From Tissierellia bacterium (GTDB lineage Bacteria > Bacillota > Clostridia > Tissierellales > Peptoniphilaceae), in NCBI GenBank assembly GCA_012728295.1, contig JAAYFJ010000093.1, positions 1 through 40,344 of the forward strand: a stretch of 40,344 nucleotides of DNA, given 5' to 3'. The notes under the pieces are model-generated. The model saw only the letters and a list, made by a program, of their open reading frames with translations, was not told the DNA's origin and made no database searches. A program made the position numbers and the translations under genes. This document shows positions 8,550-17,156 of the stretch, in pieces. Position 1 is the first letter of the stretch, and every line of letters starts with the position of its first letter.

Positions 8550-8569
8550 TTACATGACACCTCCTTATT

Positions 8570-9250
8570 CTATACCATCCAATCTTCCCTCATATAAATT
8601 TTTACAGGGAAAACATCAATGATGCCCGCTTTAGTTACTTCCTCTACCAAATCTTCTCTTACAACATTATATTTAACCGGAATGTCAGTAGCTATTGCTA
8701 CTTCTCTTGCCAGCTTGTTGCCTCTAATGATGTCTTCAGCTGTAGTATAGGATAGCATATGTGTATTGTTGACTATGCCAGTTATACGTTTACGGCTGGT
8801 GCCTTCTATTTTTCTCAAGTATTGAACTGTAGAGTCCACACTCATAGTCTCAGGGCGGTTGGCATTTAATACGAAGAACATATCGTATTTGCCTTCCACT
8901 AAAAGATCGTTGTAACGTCCTAAAGTTCTAGCTCCAACATGATCTCCTCCAATGTCCATGACATATTCATAGCTCTCATCAGTCAATGGTGCTAGTACTT
9001 CTCCCGAGATAGAAGGAATATCTACTGCATCTGCCTTTATTGAGGAAGCAATAAATCTAATTCCTAAGCTTTCTAAATATTCTGTCTTTTCTCTACTTCT
9101 AAAATAAAGGTTAACTACATCTAAATCTGCAATGGCTACTTTGTTTCCTGCTTCGCGTAATTTTATTGCATAATTTACGCTGAATTCAGATTTGCCACTG
9201 CCGTAGTGTCCAACAATTATTCGGACTCTTTTATCATCGGAAATTGCCAT
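8570..9250 (-). CDS. P-loop ATPase of unknown function in the vor/ptb/buk operon
   Basis: The 226-residue protein starts with a P-loop GHYGSGKSE (residues 14-22), followed by a SIMIBI/MinD-like core: a helix, then VAIADLDVVNLYFRS, and later YVMDIGGDHVGARTLGRYN and FVLNANRPET. It lacks the deviant KGGxGK signature of MinD/ParA and has no Cys pair for an iron-sulfur cluster as in NifH or ApbC. It sits between buk and vorD with gaps of 23 and 20 bp. I recognise it as a CobQ/CooC-like ATPase that tends to accompany such operons, but its role is not known to me. Candidates are maturation of the oxidoreductase, or nucleotide-dependent control of flux. Confidence 0.75.
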   Translation of the reverse strand: MAISDDKRVRIIVGHYGSGKSEFSVNYAIKLREAGNKVAIADLDVVNLYFRSREKTEYLESLGIRFIASSIKADAVDIPSISGEVLAPLTDESYEYVMDIGGDHVGARTLGRYNDLLVEGKYDMFFVLNANRPETMSVDSTVQYLRKIEGTSRKRITGIVNNTHMLSYTTAEDIIRGNKLAREVAIATDIPVKYNVVREDLVEEVTKAGIIDVFPVKIYMREDWMV

Positions 9251-9273
9251 ACTTTCTCCTTGTACTGGGGATT

Positions 9274-10347
9274 TTAGTATACCTTTGGCTGTTCTTCCCC
9301 TTTAAGAACTCTTAATCCTGCCTCGGCAAGTGCTTGCAATTCATCCTCTCCAGGACTTATAACTATATTATCACACAAAAAGTCAATATTTTCAACTATC
9401 CATCCAGTAAACATTTTGTCATACGCAATACCGCCTGTAATGATGATTCCATCGATTTTACCCTTTAATGCAGTCGCCATGGAACCAATTTCTTTTGCAA
9501 CTTGATATGCCATTGCGTGGTAAATTAATTCTGTTTCTTTGTCTCCAGCTGCTGCTTTATCGCTTACTTCACGAGCATCTGCAGTTCCTAAATAGGACAC
9601 AAGTCCACCTTTACCTGTAAGTTTTTTTCTCATTTCGTCAACGGTGAATTCGCCACTGAAGCACATGTCAATGATGCGTTTAACAGGAAGAGCTCCTCCT
9701 CTTTCAGGTGAGAATGGGCCTTCTCCATCTAAAGCGTTAACCACGTCAATTACTCTACCATGGTTATGAGCTCCAACGGAAATACCGCCACCTAAGTGAG
9801 CAACTATTACGTTTATATCTTCATACTTTTTGTTGATTTCTTTAGCAAATCTCTTTGCAACAGCTTTCTGATTTAATGCATGGAATAAGCTTGTGCGTTC
9901 GATATCTCTAATACCAGAGATTCTAGCTATTTCATCTAGTTCATCTACTACTACAGGATCTGCAATATAAGCTTTGATTCCGTTTGCTTTTGCAATCTCA
10001 TCAGCAATAACTCCGCCAAGGTTTGAAGCGTGTTGTCCAGATACGCCGATTTCTAAATCTGCAAGCATTGCTTCGTTAACTTCGTATATACCACTTTCAA
10101 TTGGCTTTAATAGTCCGCCACGTCCAACAATAGCACTAATCGTTGAAGTTTCGATGTTGTTTTCTTTTAATGCATCTAGGATCATTTCTTCACGGAATTT
10201 ATATTGATCGTGAATTGTATCGTATTTCTCAATTTCTTCTGTTTTATGTCTGATAGTCTTTTCAAAAACTAATTCTTTATCGTCGAACACTCCAATTTTT
10301 GTTGATGTTGAACCTGGGTTTAATACTAAAATACGAAACTCTGACAT
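9274..10347 (-). CDS. buk: Butyrate kinase (branched-chain acyl kinase)
   Basis: It transfers the phosphate of butyryl- or branched-chain acyl-phosphate to ADP, making ATP and the free acid. The 357-residue length is typical. The acetate/sugar kinase fold is shown by [13 protein letters not shown] near the N-terminus. It continues with [18 protein letters not shown] and [17 protein letters not shown] in the middle, and IITGGIAYD near the end. It follows ptb by 30 bp, and the pair gives substrate-level phosphorylation on the acyl-CoA made by the Vor enzyme encoded downstream. The terminal substrate (butyrate, isobutyrate, isovalerate) is inferred from context. Confidence 0.95.
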   Translation of the reverse strand: MSEFRILVLNPGSTSTKIGVFDDKELVFEKTIRHKTEEIEKYDTIHDQYKFREEMILDALKENNIETSTISAIVGRGGLLKPIESGIYEVNEAMLADLEIGVSGQHASNLGGVIADEIAKANGIKAYIADPVVVDELDEIARISGIRDIERTSLFHALNQKAVAKRFAKEINKKYEDINVIVAHLGGGISVGAHNHGRVIDVVNALDGEGPFSPERGGALPVKRIIDMCFSGEFTVDEMRKKLTGKGGLVSYLGTADAREVSDKAAAGDKETELIYHAMAYQVAKEIGSMATALKGKIDGIIITGGIAYDKMFTGWIVENIDFLCDNIVISPGEDELQALAEAGLRVLKGEEQPKVY

Positions 10348-10377
10348 AATATGTCCTCCTTTGGATAGTTGTTATTA

Positions 10378-11286
10378 TTAAGCTTTATGGCTAGCTTTCA
10401 TAGCTCCTAGAGCTATTGAATACAATTTAGATTCAGCTGAATCTGCTCGTGATGTCAATACAATAGGTGCACTTGCTCCAAGGATAAGTCCACCAACTTT
10501 TCCTCCACCTAGAACTGTAATTGCTTTATATCCTACGTTTCCAGCTTCGATTGCAGGAGCTAATAGAATGTCACAATCTCCAGCTACATCTGAAACCATG
10601 CCTTTAATCTTAGCTGACTCTGCACTCATTGCGTTGTCTAATGCAAATGGTCCATCAACGATACAGCCATCAATTTCACCATTTTTATTCATTTCAACTA
10701 ATGCTTGTGCATCTAGTGTTGCTGGCATTGAGTCTGAAACTTTTTCTTTAGCTGCCAAGATACCAACTTTAGGATTTTCAATTCCTAATGAGTGTGTGAA
10801 GTCTACGGCGTTTCTTAATATCTTAGCTTTTGTTTCCAAATCTGGAGCAATGTTCATTGCTGCGTCTGTTAATACAAATAGCTTGTGGTAAGTTGGCACT
10901 GAAAGTACTGCAATATGGCTGATAACATTTCCTGATCTCAAACCATATTCTTTATTTAGAACTTGCTTCATAATGATTGAAGTGTCAACAATGCCTTTCA
11001 TAAGAAGGTCTGCTTCTTTATCGTGCACTAGTTTTGTAGCAATTTTAGCAGCTTCTGTAATGTCTTCTTCATGGATAATGCGAATTCCATCAAGGTTAAG
11101 TCCAACTTCTTTTGCAATCTCTCTAATCTTTGCTTCGTCTCCAACTAAAATAGGAGTGATTAGTTTTAATGCCATTGCCTCTTTTACTGCATCTAGAACG
11201 TGATCATCTTGAGCTACTGCTACAGACATAATCACTGGTTCATTCTTTTGTGCTTCTTCCAACAAATGCTTAAAATCCTTAATCAT
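10378..11286 (-). CDS. ptb: Phosphate butyryltransferase
   Basis: It swaps CoA for phosphate on butyryl- or branched-chain acyl-CoA. The 302-residue protein aligns by eye with the phosphate acetyl/butyryl transferase fold: RSGNVISHIAVLSVPTYHKLFVLTDAAMNI in the middle, and PALDNAMS-like CIVDGPFALDNAMS, ILLAPAIEAGNVGYKAI and GLILGASAPIVLTSRADS at the end. GAGGTG lies 6 nt before the ATG. It is the first gene of the ptb-buk-ATPase-vorDBAC run. No clear terminator lies in the 48-bp gap after cdaR and no convincing promoter is seen, so some transcription may read through from cdaA-cdaR. Confidence 0.95.
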   Translation of the reverse strand: MIKDFKHLLEEAQKNEPVIMSVAVAQDDHVLDAVKEAMALKLITPILVGDEAKIREIAKEVGLNLDGIRIIHEEDITEAAKIATKLVHDKEADLLMKGIVDTSIIMKQVLNKEYGLRSGNVISHIAVLSVPTYHKLFVLTDAAMNIAPDLETKAKILRNAVDFTHSLGIENPKVGILAAKEKVSDSMPATLDAQALVEMNKNGEIDGCIVDGPFALDNAMSAESAKIKGMVSDVAGDCDILLAPAIEAGNVGYKAITVLGGGKVGGLILGASAPIVLTSRADSAESKLYSIALGAMKASHKA

Positions 11287-11334
11287 TTTTTCACCTCATG
11301 TTTTTTTATCGTAACTCCTAAGAGTAACTACCGG

Positions 11335-12549
11335 TTATTCGCTTACTAACACTTTTAGATTTGGAGGAGTTATACTCCACTCTATCTCATCAGGCATCCC
11401 ATCTACTATTACCGGGACGTCTTGCTCTCCCAGTTCGTCCGAAATTTCCACGTGAAAACTCAAGCCAGAGAAATCTAAGGTTTCAACGTTTTTCTTCAAT
11501 CCTCGAACGGATAGTTCCAAACCTTCAGGTGGATTTACCCACTCTGTAGATCTAGTTGCGTTACCTGAAATTCTAACTTTTTCCAACTGAACGCTTTTCG
11601 AGTCCGAAACAACTTCTTCTACTTTATATTTTACTTTTACAGAAACGTGATTGGGGTTAACCGGTTCAACATCTTTTGGGAAAATTAGTTTTAACGTAGT
11701 TTCTCCTGACTCTGTAAGCGTACTTAAGTCCAAAGGAGCTGTTTTAATTGCTGCCAGTGCTGTAGTTTCACCTTGACCACTAATTTCTACAAGATTAGGG
11801 GTGGCTATTATATCGCTTACAACTAAATTTTGACCTGGCCTATTGATTGTCTCAACGGCTATAGGTATTCCCTTGACATTATCTATACTGACCGTTACAT
11901 CAGCACGGTTAACTTCTAAATTTACACCATTTATGGTGATTCCTTCTTCATCAACAGGTATTAGCTCTGCTGTAATAGTATTGGTTTCCTTCCATCCATT
12001 AATATCAACAGCCGCAATAATTTTGGCTACTTGGTTCACATAAGACCTTGGTCCATTTATTGTTACCATTGTTATGCTACTAGTGGACTCTTTAAGGATA
12101 TGCCCTTGCGCCGGTTCACCTACAGGGCTTACCACAACAGGTTTTGACCTAACAATATTTTGCTCCATGTCAAATAAGACGCTTTTAGGTTCATGGCTAA
12201 CAATTCTAACCCCTGCAGGGCTACCTAATAGTTTTACGTTGATAGGAACATTGACTTTGCCTTCACTATATCCATCTAGGTCCACAGATGCGGTTATCTT
12301 TATAGCATCGGCTGAATTAATATCTCTTATCCTTCCACTTACTTTAACGTTAACCGTTGCACTAGATGGTGACATAATCGAAATATTCTTTCTATCTAAT
12401 GTGGATTGATTGAAAAATTCCACCGGTATATTTTTGTATTCAACTGTTTTTTCTGGATTTTCTTTGTCTACCACGTAGCTTCTAAGCAAGATTGCTATTA
12501 TTACCGCCAATATGGTGACCATGATGTCATTATTCTTTTTCTTCATCAT
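11335..12549 (-). CDS. cdaR: CdaR, YbbR-domain regulator of c-di-AMP synthase
   Basis: The 404-residue protein has one N-terminal membrane helix (about residues 8-24) and a long extracytoplasmic part made of tandem YbbR domains of about 80-85 residues. These carry recurrent patterns such as 'P..V.V.G....I' (SGRIRDIN, NGPRSYVN, SGQGETTA). In Firmicutes CdaR binds and modulates the membrane cyclase CdaA. Its start overlaps the end of cdaA by 20 bp, and GGAGG is close to two tandem ATG codons (12549, 12546). The second has better spacing, so the protein may be one residue shorter. Usually glmM follows; here ptb does. Confidence 0.9.
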   Translation of the reverse strand: MMKKKNNDIMVTILAVIIAILLRSYVVDKENPEKTVEYKNIPVEFFNQSTLDRKNISIMSPSSATVNVKVSGRIRDINSADAIKITASVDLDGYSEGKVNVPINVKLLGSPAGVRIVSHEPKSVLFDMEQNIVRSKPVVVSPVGEPAQGHILKESTSSITMVTINGPRSYVNQVAKIIAAVDINGWKETNTITAELIPVDEEGITINGVNLEVNRADVTVSIDNVKGIPIAVETINRPGQNLVVSDIIATPNLVEISGQGETTALAAIKTAPLDLSTLTESGETTLKLIFPKDVEPVNPNHVSVKVKYKVEEVVSDSKSVQLEKVRISGNATRSTEWVNPPEGLELSVRGLKKNVETLDFSGLSFHVEISDELGEQDVPVIVDGMPDEIEWSITPPNLKVLVSE

Positions 12550-13360
12550 GACGCCTCCTCAATTGATCAACTATTGAACGGTTGTTCTTTGTAGGGCTAT
12601 ATATTTCCATTAATTTCTTAGCAAGGGTTTTTTCATCTATATGCCTTTTAAGTACTCCATTTTCAGCTATAGAAATAACCCCTGTTTCTTCTGAAACTAC
12701 CACTGCTATACAGTCTGATTTCTCTGAAATTCCCAAAGCTGCTCTATGTCTTGTCCCCAAGTCTCTGCTGAGATTCTTGTTTTCAGTTAGTGGTAAAAAA
12801 CACGCTGCAGCTTTGATTCTATCATTTTTTATTATTACTGCTCCATCGTGGAGAGGTGTATTTGGAATAAATATATTAATAAGTAAATCCGTAGTAACAT
12901 TGCCATCAATTTTGGTACCAGTATCAACTATTTCATTGAGTCCTGTATGTCTTTCCATTACAATAATCGCACCCATCTGTTGACGCGACAAAGACAGGGC
13001 AGCACGAACTATTTCCTGAACCAATTGTTGTGATGCCTCTGCACCAATTTCACCAAATGATCCTCTCAAAACTCTGCTTCTTCCTATATGCTCTAGGCCC
13101 CGCCTAAGCTCTGGTTGAAACATGATGATAATAAGCAATATTCCATAGCTCATTACGTTAGTAAGAATCCATTGGATTGTATATAAATGTAATAATTCAC
13201 TAATTTTTGTAAGTACTAAGAGGGCAAAAATCCCTTTTATTAACTGTTCAGCTCTGGTTTCTTTAATCAATCCAAACAATTTGACCAGTAGAATAGCGAC
13301 AATGGCTACATCCACTACATCAAATAAAGTTAAGTGCATAAAAAAATCAGGTAGCCCCAT
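12530..13360 (-). CDS. cdaA: CdaA, membrane diadenylate cyclase
   Basis: It makes c-di-AMP from two ATP at the cytoplasmic membrane. The 276-residue length is standard. Three membrane helices span about residues 13-80, followed by a coiled linker and the DAC domain (about 100-255). Both catalytic motifs are intact: DGA at 172-174 (PLHDGAVII) and RHR at 204-206 (GTRHRAALG). GAGGTGAT precedes the ATG. The next gene, cdaR, overlaps it, and together they form the known cyclase/regulator pair. c-di-AMP controls potassium and osmolyte uptake and cell-wall turgor. Confidence 0.96.
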   Translation of the reverse strand: MGLPDFFMHLTLFDVVDVAIVAILLVKLFGLIKETRAEQLIKGIFALLVLTKISELLHLYTIQWILTNVMSYGILLIIIMFQPELRRGLEHIGRSRVLRGSFGEIGAEASQQLVQEIVRAALSLSRQQMGAIIVMERHTGLNEIVDTGTKIDGNVTTDLLINIFIPNTPLHDGAVIIKNDRIKAAACFLPLTENKNLSRDLGTRHRAALGISEKSDCIAVVVSEETGVISIAENGVLKRHIDEKTLAKKLMEIYSPTKNNRSIVDQLRRRHDEEKE

Positions 13361-13386
13361 CCTATCACCTCGCTGTCCTTTACTCT

Positions 13387-13416
13387 AGTATAACATTATT
13401 TCTACTCATTGGGCAA
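13387..13416 (-). promoter_or_regulatory. Promoter of cdaA-cdaR
   Basis: TTGCCC (13411-13416), an 18-bp spacer and TATACT (13387-13392) with extended TG lie 27 bp upstream of the cdaA start on the minus strand. The leader is too short for a riboswitch. Confidence 0.55.
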
Positions 13417-13421
13417 CAGTT

Positions 13422-14624
13422 TCAAAAATCATTTGGTACTGTTTTAACTTTTTCTTCTGTTGCTTCCTGTGACAGCTTCATATGTGTAGCAATTCTTTCA
13501 TCAATTCCAGGGTGTTCTATAGCTCCTTCAAAATATTCCTTCAATGGAATTATCTTATATCCGGCTTCAGATCTATGAACCCATGTGGGGTGAAAGCTCA
13601 TGTGCTTCAATTTCAAAGTCTTATTTTCAGGTTGCAATGTTAACTTTACCACTAACCCATCTTCAGAACGTACATTTCCCATTGTAGAGGCATATTGATT
13701 GCTAAGGAAGTTCCCAATGGAATAAATTATTGGTCCACTTGCCTCTTCTGTTTTATAATATTCTGCAAATTGTACTACGTGTGGGTGTGAGCCAATGATT
13801 GCATCTGCTCCCATATCAATCATTGCTCTTCCAAGTTCTTGCTGGGACTCATTTGGTTTTTCCATATATTCGCTGCCCCAGTGCATAATACCAATAATAA
13901 AGTCGACACCCTCTTCTTTTAACGATACAATATCTGCCTCAATATTGTCTCTACGAATTACATTTATCATAGCATCTCTTTTATCTATGCTCATCAAATG
14001 CTCGTTCCCATTTAGCCCATAGGTATAAGAGAATAGCCCAATTTTATAATCATCCAAAGGCACAACTCTCGTTCTCGGTTCTCCTTCATATTGAGTTCCC
14101 ACATTTATTAGTTCATTCTTTTTGCATGAGTCCAATACGTTTATCATGCCCTTTTCACCTTGATCTAGGGTGTGGTTATGGCTGGTGTTAATTACATCAA
14201 AGCCCACGTTCTTCAATGCTACTAATGCCGATTCTGGAGTGTTAAACAACGGAAAACCCGATGGACCTTTATCGGGATTAATTGCAGTTTCAAAGTTTAC
14301 CACAGCTATATCTGCGCTTTCCACCATAGGTTTTATGGCGGAAAAAGGAGGCTCAAAATTATAATCTCCTAAATTTGAATCATAGCATGATCTTACAATA
14401 GGTAAATGATATATAATGTCCCCTGCAAATAGAATTGTATATTCATCTTTTTTCTTAGGAAGTTCAGGTTCTGGCTCTGGCTCTTCTAATTCTTCTGGCT
14501 GCGAAATTTTCTCTGGTTCTTCTATTACTGGTGTCTTTGTTTCGCTGATATAGGTTGTAGTTGAGCATCCTGAAATTATTAAACAAAATATCAATAGTAT
14601 TATATATTTATTATATCTTTTCAT
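13422..14624 (-). CDS. CapA-family (PGA_cap) lipoprotein
   Basis: The 400-residue protein has an N-terminal lipoprotein signal (lipobox ISGC, Cys20). A Pro/Glu-rich linker follows (about 33-60), then a metallophosphatase-like CapA domain starting at TILFAGDII. Conserved clusters are visible: NFETAI, NTSHNHTLDQG, MHWGSEY, GSHPHVVQ and SIGNFL. In Bacillus, CapA/PgsA acts in poly-gamma-glutamate export and anchoring, but many Clostridia carry lone CapA homologues without capB/capC, as here. It should face the outside of the membrane. The start overlaps the DUF5317 gene by 14 bp, so the two are one unit. Substrate unknown. Confidence 0.88.
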   Translation of the reverse strand: MKRYNKYIILLIFCLIISGCSTTTYISETKTPVIEEPEKISQPEELEEPEPEPELPKKKDEYTILFAGDIIYHLPIVRSCYDSNLGDYNFEPPFSAIKPMVESADIAVVNFETAINPDKGPSGFPLFNTPESALVALKNVGFDVINTSHNHTLDQGEKGMINVLDSCKKNELINVGTQYEGEPRTRVVPLDDYKIGLFSYTYGLNGNEHLMSIDKRDAMINVIRRDNIEADIVSLKEEGVDFIIGIMHWGSEYMEKPNESQQELGRAMIDMGADAIIGSHPHVVQFAEYYKTEEASGPIIYSIGNFLSNQYASTMGNVRSEDGLVVKLTLQPENKTLKLKHMSFHPTWVHRSEAGYKIIPLKEYFEGAIEHPGIDERIATHMKLSQEATEEKVKTVPNDF

Positions 14625-15168
14625 TGTACTCCTCTTTTTTCTTCATAATGCTCCAAATCATATATGCCACACCTACACTAATAAATATATCACCAATACT
14701 TATTACCCTAGGATAAATCCATGGTCTTGGTATGGCGATAATATCACCTAGAAAGCTCATCTTACTATTACTATTAAGTAGCACATGGGTAATGCTTAAA
14801 CCCTGTTTTAGTAGCGATATAATATCTTCCTTTCCTATGGTCAATAATGCGCCCTCACTAACTGGCATGAGCCCACCATTGAAGCCCATAGCTATAAGGT
14901 TTAAACATGCTCCCGCTACAATTATCTTTCCTCCAGGTAATTTATAGTTCCTTATAATTACAATTGTAAGTAGCAAATATCCGAGCCACTCCATAATAAT
15001 TAGTGTATGTATTGAAAAACGGCTTTGAAAGGATGAAATAGAAATTAACATACTTAATAATACATAGACAAAGATTCCCCATATCCAATGTATTTTTATT
15101 TGACGAAAATTATTAATATTCCCTTTTCTAATGATAGATAAAATTATAGCTAGTATGATTAATTCCAT
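14611..15168 (-). CDS. DUF5317 family membrane protein
   Basis: The 185-residue hydrophobic protein has about five membrane segments with the GACLNLIAMGFNGGLMPVS stretch in the middle. This, and the closing IPRPWIYPRVISIGDIFISVGV, is the signature I associate with DUF5317 proteins. I chose ATG 15168 because AGAGGG lies 5 nt upstream; a longer reading to 15198 would start inside the rubrerythrin terminator. It overlaps the CapA-like gene. No function is known to me; the coupling suggests an envelope role shared with that lipoprotein. Confidence 0.75.
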   Translation of the reverse strand: MELIILAIILSIIRKGNINNFRQIKIHWIWGIFVYVLLSMLISISSFQSRFSIHTLIIMEWLGYLLLTIVIIRNYKLPGGKIIVAGACLNLIAMGFNGGLMPVSEGALLTIGKEDIISLLKQGLSITHVLLNSNSKMSFLGDIIAIPRPWIYPRVISIGDIFISVGVAYMIWSIMKKKEEYNEKI

Positions 15169-15180
15169 ATTTCCCTCTAT

Positions 15181-15217
15181 AAAAAAATATAAAAGCACCT
15201 TTCGGTGCTTTTATATT
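15181..15217. terminator. Bidirectional terminator after rubrerythrin
   Basis: A perfect 14-bp stem (15186-15199 with 15204-15217; core AAAAGCACC-TTTC-GGTGCTTTT) has A/T runs on both sides and begins 8 bp after the rubrerythrin stop. It abuts the ribosome site of the DUF5317 gene, so that gene is read either by readthrough or from a promoter hidden here. Confidence 0.9.
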
Positions 15218-15224
15218 GTTTTCT

Positions 15225-15770
15225 TTAGTATGCAACAAAAATTGAGCTCTTAGCGTTGCAAATTGGGCAGCAGTCAACTTCTGTGTCAAAAGTAATATAA
15301 CCACAAACTGGACACATTAATATATTTTCTGCATCTATATCTCTTCCTGCATCTACAGCGCTTTTTGCTTCTGTAAATCTATCTGCGTGAACTTGTTCTG
15401 CTGCAACAGCAAATCTCATTGCTTTAACAGCTTCTTTTTCGCCTTGCATTTCTGCTACAGCTAAATACGCTGGATACATCTGTCCAACTTCAAATAACTC
15501 TCCATTAATGGCTCCTTGTAAGTTCTCTGAAGTTGTTCCCAGTCCAAATCCACCGCCTGAAATTACGGAAAAGTCTCCGTGTATATCGGCTAGGGCTTTA
15601 AAATGAAGTGTTGCGTGTACTTGCTCTGCATCTGATGTAGCTAAAAATAGTCTCTCTACGTTGGGGAAACCATCTTTTTTTGCTTTTTCTCCCCAGATTC
15701 TATATCTCATGTGAGCCTGTGATTCTCCACCAAAAGCACTTCTTAAGTTGTCTTGTGTCATTGCATTCAT
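15225..15770 (-). CDS. rbr: Rubrerythrin
   Basis: This peroxide-reducing di-iron protein protects anaerobes against oxidative stress. The 181-residue protein has a ferritin-like four-helix domain with di-iron ligands in GGESQAH (Glu16), DAEQVHA (Glu49, His52) and AAEQVHA (Glu125, His128). The C-terminal rubredoxin-like knuckles are CPVC (153-156) and CPIC (168-171). It is a monocistronic gene with a good sigma-A promoter (15813-15841) and a strong terminator. No clear PerR box is visible. Confidence 0.96.
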   Translation of the reverse strand: MNAMTQDNLRSAFGGESQAHMRYRIWGEKAKKDGFPNVERLFLATSDAEQVHATLHFKALADIHGDFSVISGGGFGLGTTSENLQGAINGELFEVGQMYPAYLAVAEMQGEKEAVKAMRFAVAAEQVHADRFTEAKSAVDAGRDIDAENILMCPVCGYITFDTEVDCCPICNAKSSIFVAY

Positions 15771-15812
15771 ATTTTACCCTCCTTGTAATTATAACAACAT
15801 CTTCCACTTAAT

Positions 15813-15841
15813 ATTGTATCATATCAGTTCTATGTTATCAA
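15813..15841 (-). promoter_or_regulatory. Promoter of rubrerythrin
   Basis: TTGATA (15836-15841), a 17-bp spacer and TACAAT (15813-15818) each differ from consensus at one base. A second TATAAT lies nearer the gene (15787-15792) but has no -35 partner. Confidence 0.7.
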
Positions 15842-15894
15842 TAATAAAGGCAGAATAAAAAACTCTCTTTTTAGCTGATTTCAATGTTTGCAGG

Positions 15895-15912
15895 GACTAA
15901 CAACGGTTAGTC
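15895..15912 (-). terminator. Hairpin after the trhP-like gene, probable weak terminator
   Basis: GACTAAC-AACG-GTTAGTC is a perfect 7-bp stem with a tetraloop starting 14 bp after the gene. No U-run follows directly; a TTTTTT occurs about 35 nt further on. It may work poorly or be a processing/stability element. Confidence 0.4.
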
Positions 15913-15926
15913 AATTCTCACTATTT

Positions 15927-17153
15927 CTATTCTTTACTTTCCATCCTAATAAAATCACCGGTGTTAAAAATTCCTTCAATAGGAATATAAATTGTCTGCT
16001 GTGGATGGGGAGCTTCTGTAATAGGTTCCATTTTGTCATCAAATAGTTCGGTAATTTTATGTGAAACATGCTTTCTTCCAGGCCCAAATATCTCAACTTC
16101 ATCGCCAATAACTATTTTATTTCTCTGCTCCACTTTTAGGATTTTCTTTTCTTTGTCATAGTCCAATACTCGCCCTACAAATTCAAATCCTCTAATGTAA
16201 CCGCCATTATGGTAGTTTTGAGCGTCATGGCCTGGCTTTCCATCATAGAATCCAGTGGTGTAATCTCTATGACTAGTCTTCTGAAGTTCTTGTAAATAAT
16301 ATGGGTCTTTCCAATTATTAGGATCTTTGTAATATGCATCGATTGCCAATCTATATGCCCTTACAATGCTGGCTACATAGTATTCGCTCTTGACTCTTCC
16401 TTCTAGCTTTAAGCTATATATGCCCGCTTTATGAACATCGTCTAGTCTATCTATCATGCAAAGGTCTTTACTGTTAAATAAGAACGTGCCTTCTTCATGC
16501 TCTTCAATTGGAAAATACTGCCCTGGTCTTTTTTCTTCTACTACATGGTATTTATATCTGCAACCATGGGCACAGTCTCCCTGATTTGCATCTCTTCCTG
16601 TCATATAGTTACTAATCAAGCACCTTCCAGAATAGGAGATACACATTGCACCGTGTACAAATGCTTCTAGCTCCATCGTTTCTGGAATAGCTTCTTTTAT
16701 TTTAGCTATTTCTTCCAGTGTGACTTCCCTAGCTAAAACAACCCTTTCTGCTCCCATATTATGCCAAAAGTTAATAGCCCTACTGTTAGTTATACTTCCC
16801 TGGGTGCTCATATGAATCGCCATATTAGGTGCTGCTGATTTGACTGTATCGAACATTCCTGGATCAGTTACGATTACTGCATCAACTTTCATAGCTTCCA
16901 GTTCTTTGACGTATTCTTCAGCTCCGTCAAAGTCACCCTCGTGAGGAACAATGTTTAATGTCACATATACTTTTTTCCCTCTTTCGTGGGCATATTCAAT
17001 TCCCTCTTTCAATTGATCGTTGGAAAAGTTCTTTGAAGCTTTTCTCATTCCAAAGCTCTCTCCTCCTAAATATACAGCATCTGCACCATAATCTATTGCT
17101 GCTTTTAGCTTTGTTATATCACCTGCTGGTGCTAATAATTCCATTGGTTTCAT
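15927..17153 (-). CDS. trhP: U32-family tRNA hydroxylation protein (TrhP/YrrO-like)
   Basis: The 408-residue protein belongs to peptidase family U32, now known largely as RNA hydroxylation enzymes. The signature FVHGAMCISYSGRCLISN is present with Cys171 and Cys178, followed by Cys194 and Cys198 in GDCAHGCRY. These four probably bind an iron-sulfur cluster. The C-terminal beta domain ends with GIFNTGDFIRM. In B. subtilis the yrrM-yrrN-yrrO cluster makes 5-hydroxyuridine at tRNA position 34 (TrhP1/TrhP2), which TrmR then methylates; the neighbouring gene here is TrmR-like, which supports that role. Only one U32 gene is present at this site. A protease function is less likely. Confidence 0.85.
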   Translation of the reverse strand: MKPMELLAPAGDITKLKAAIDYGADAVYLGGESFGMRKASKNFSNDQLKEGIEYAHERGKKVYVTLNIVPHEGDFDGAEEYVKELEAMKVDAVIVTDPGMFDTVKSAAPNMAIHMSTQGSITNSRAINFWHNMGAERVVLAREVTLEEIAKIKEAIPETMELEAFVHGAMCISYSGRCLISNYMTGRDANQGDCAHGCRYKYHVVEEKRPGQYFPIEEHEEGTFLFNSKDLCMIDRLDDVHKAGIYSLKLEGRVKSEYYVASIVRAYRLAIDAYYKDPNNWKDPYYLQELQKTSHRDYTTGFYDGKPGHDAQNYHNGGYIRGFEFVGRVLDYDKEKKILKVEQRNKIVIGDEVEIFGPGRKHVSHKITELFDDKMEPITEAPHPQQTIYIPIEGIFNTGDFIRMESKE

Positions 17154-17156
17154 GTT

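Noticed and set aside
11311..11328. Hairpin between cdaR and ptb as a terminator
   Set aside because: The stem has a mismatch and on the minus strand it is followed by an A-run, not a T-run.
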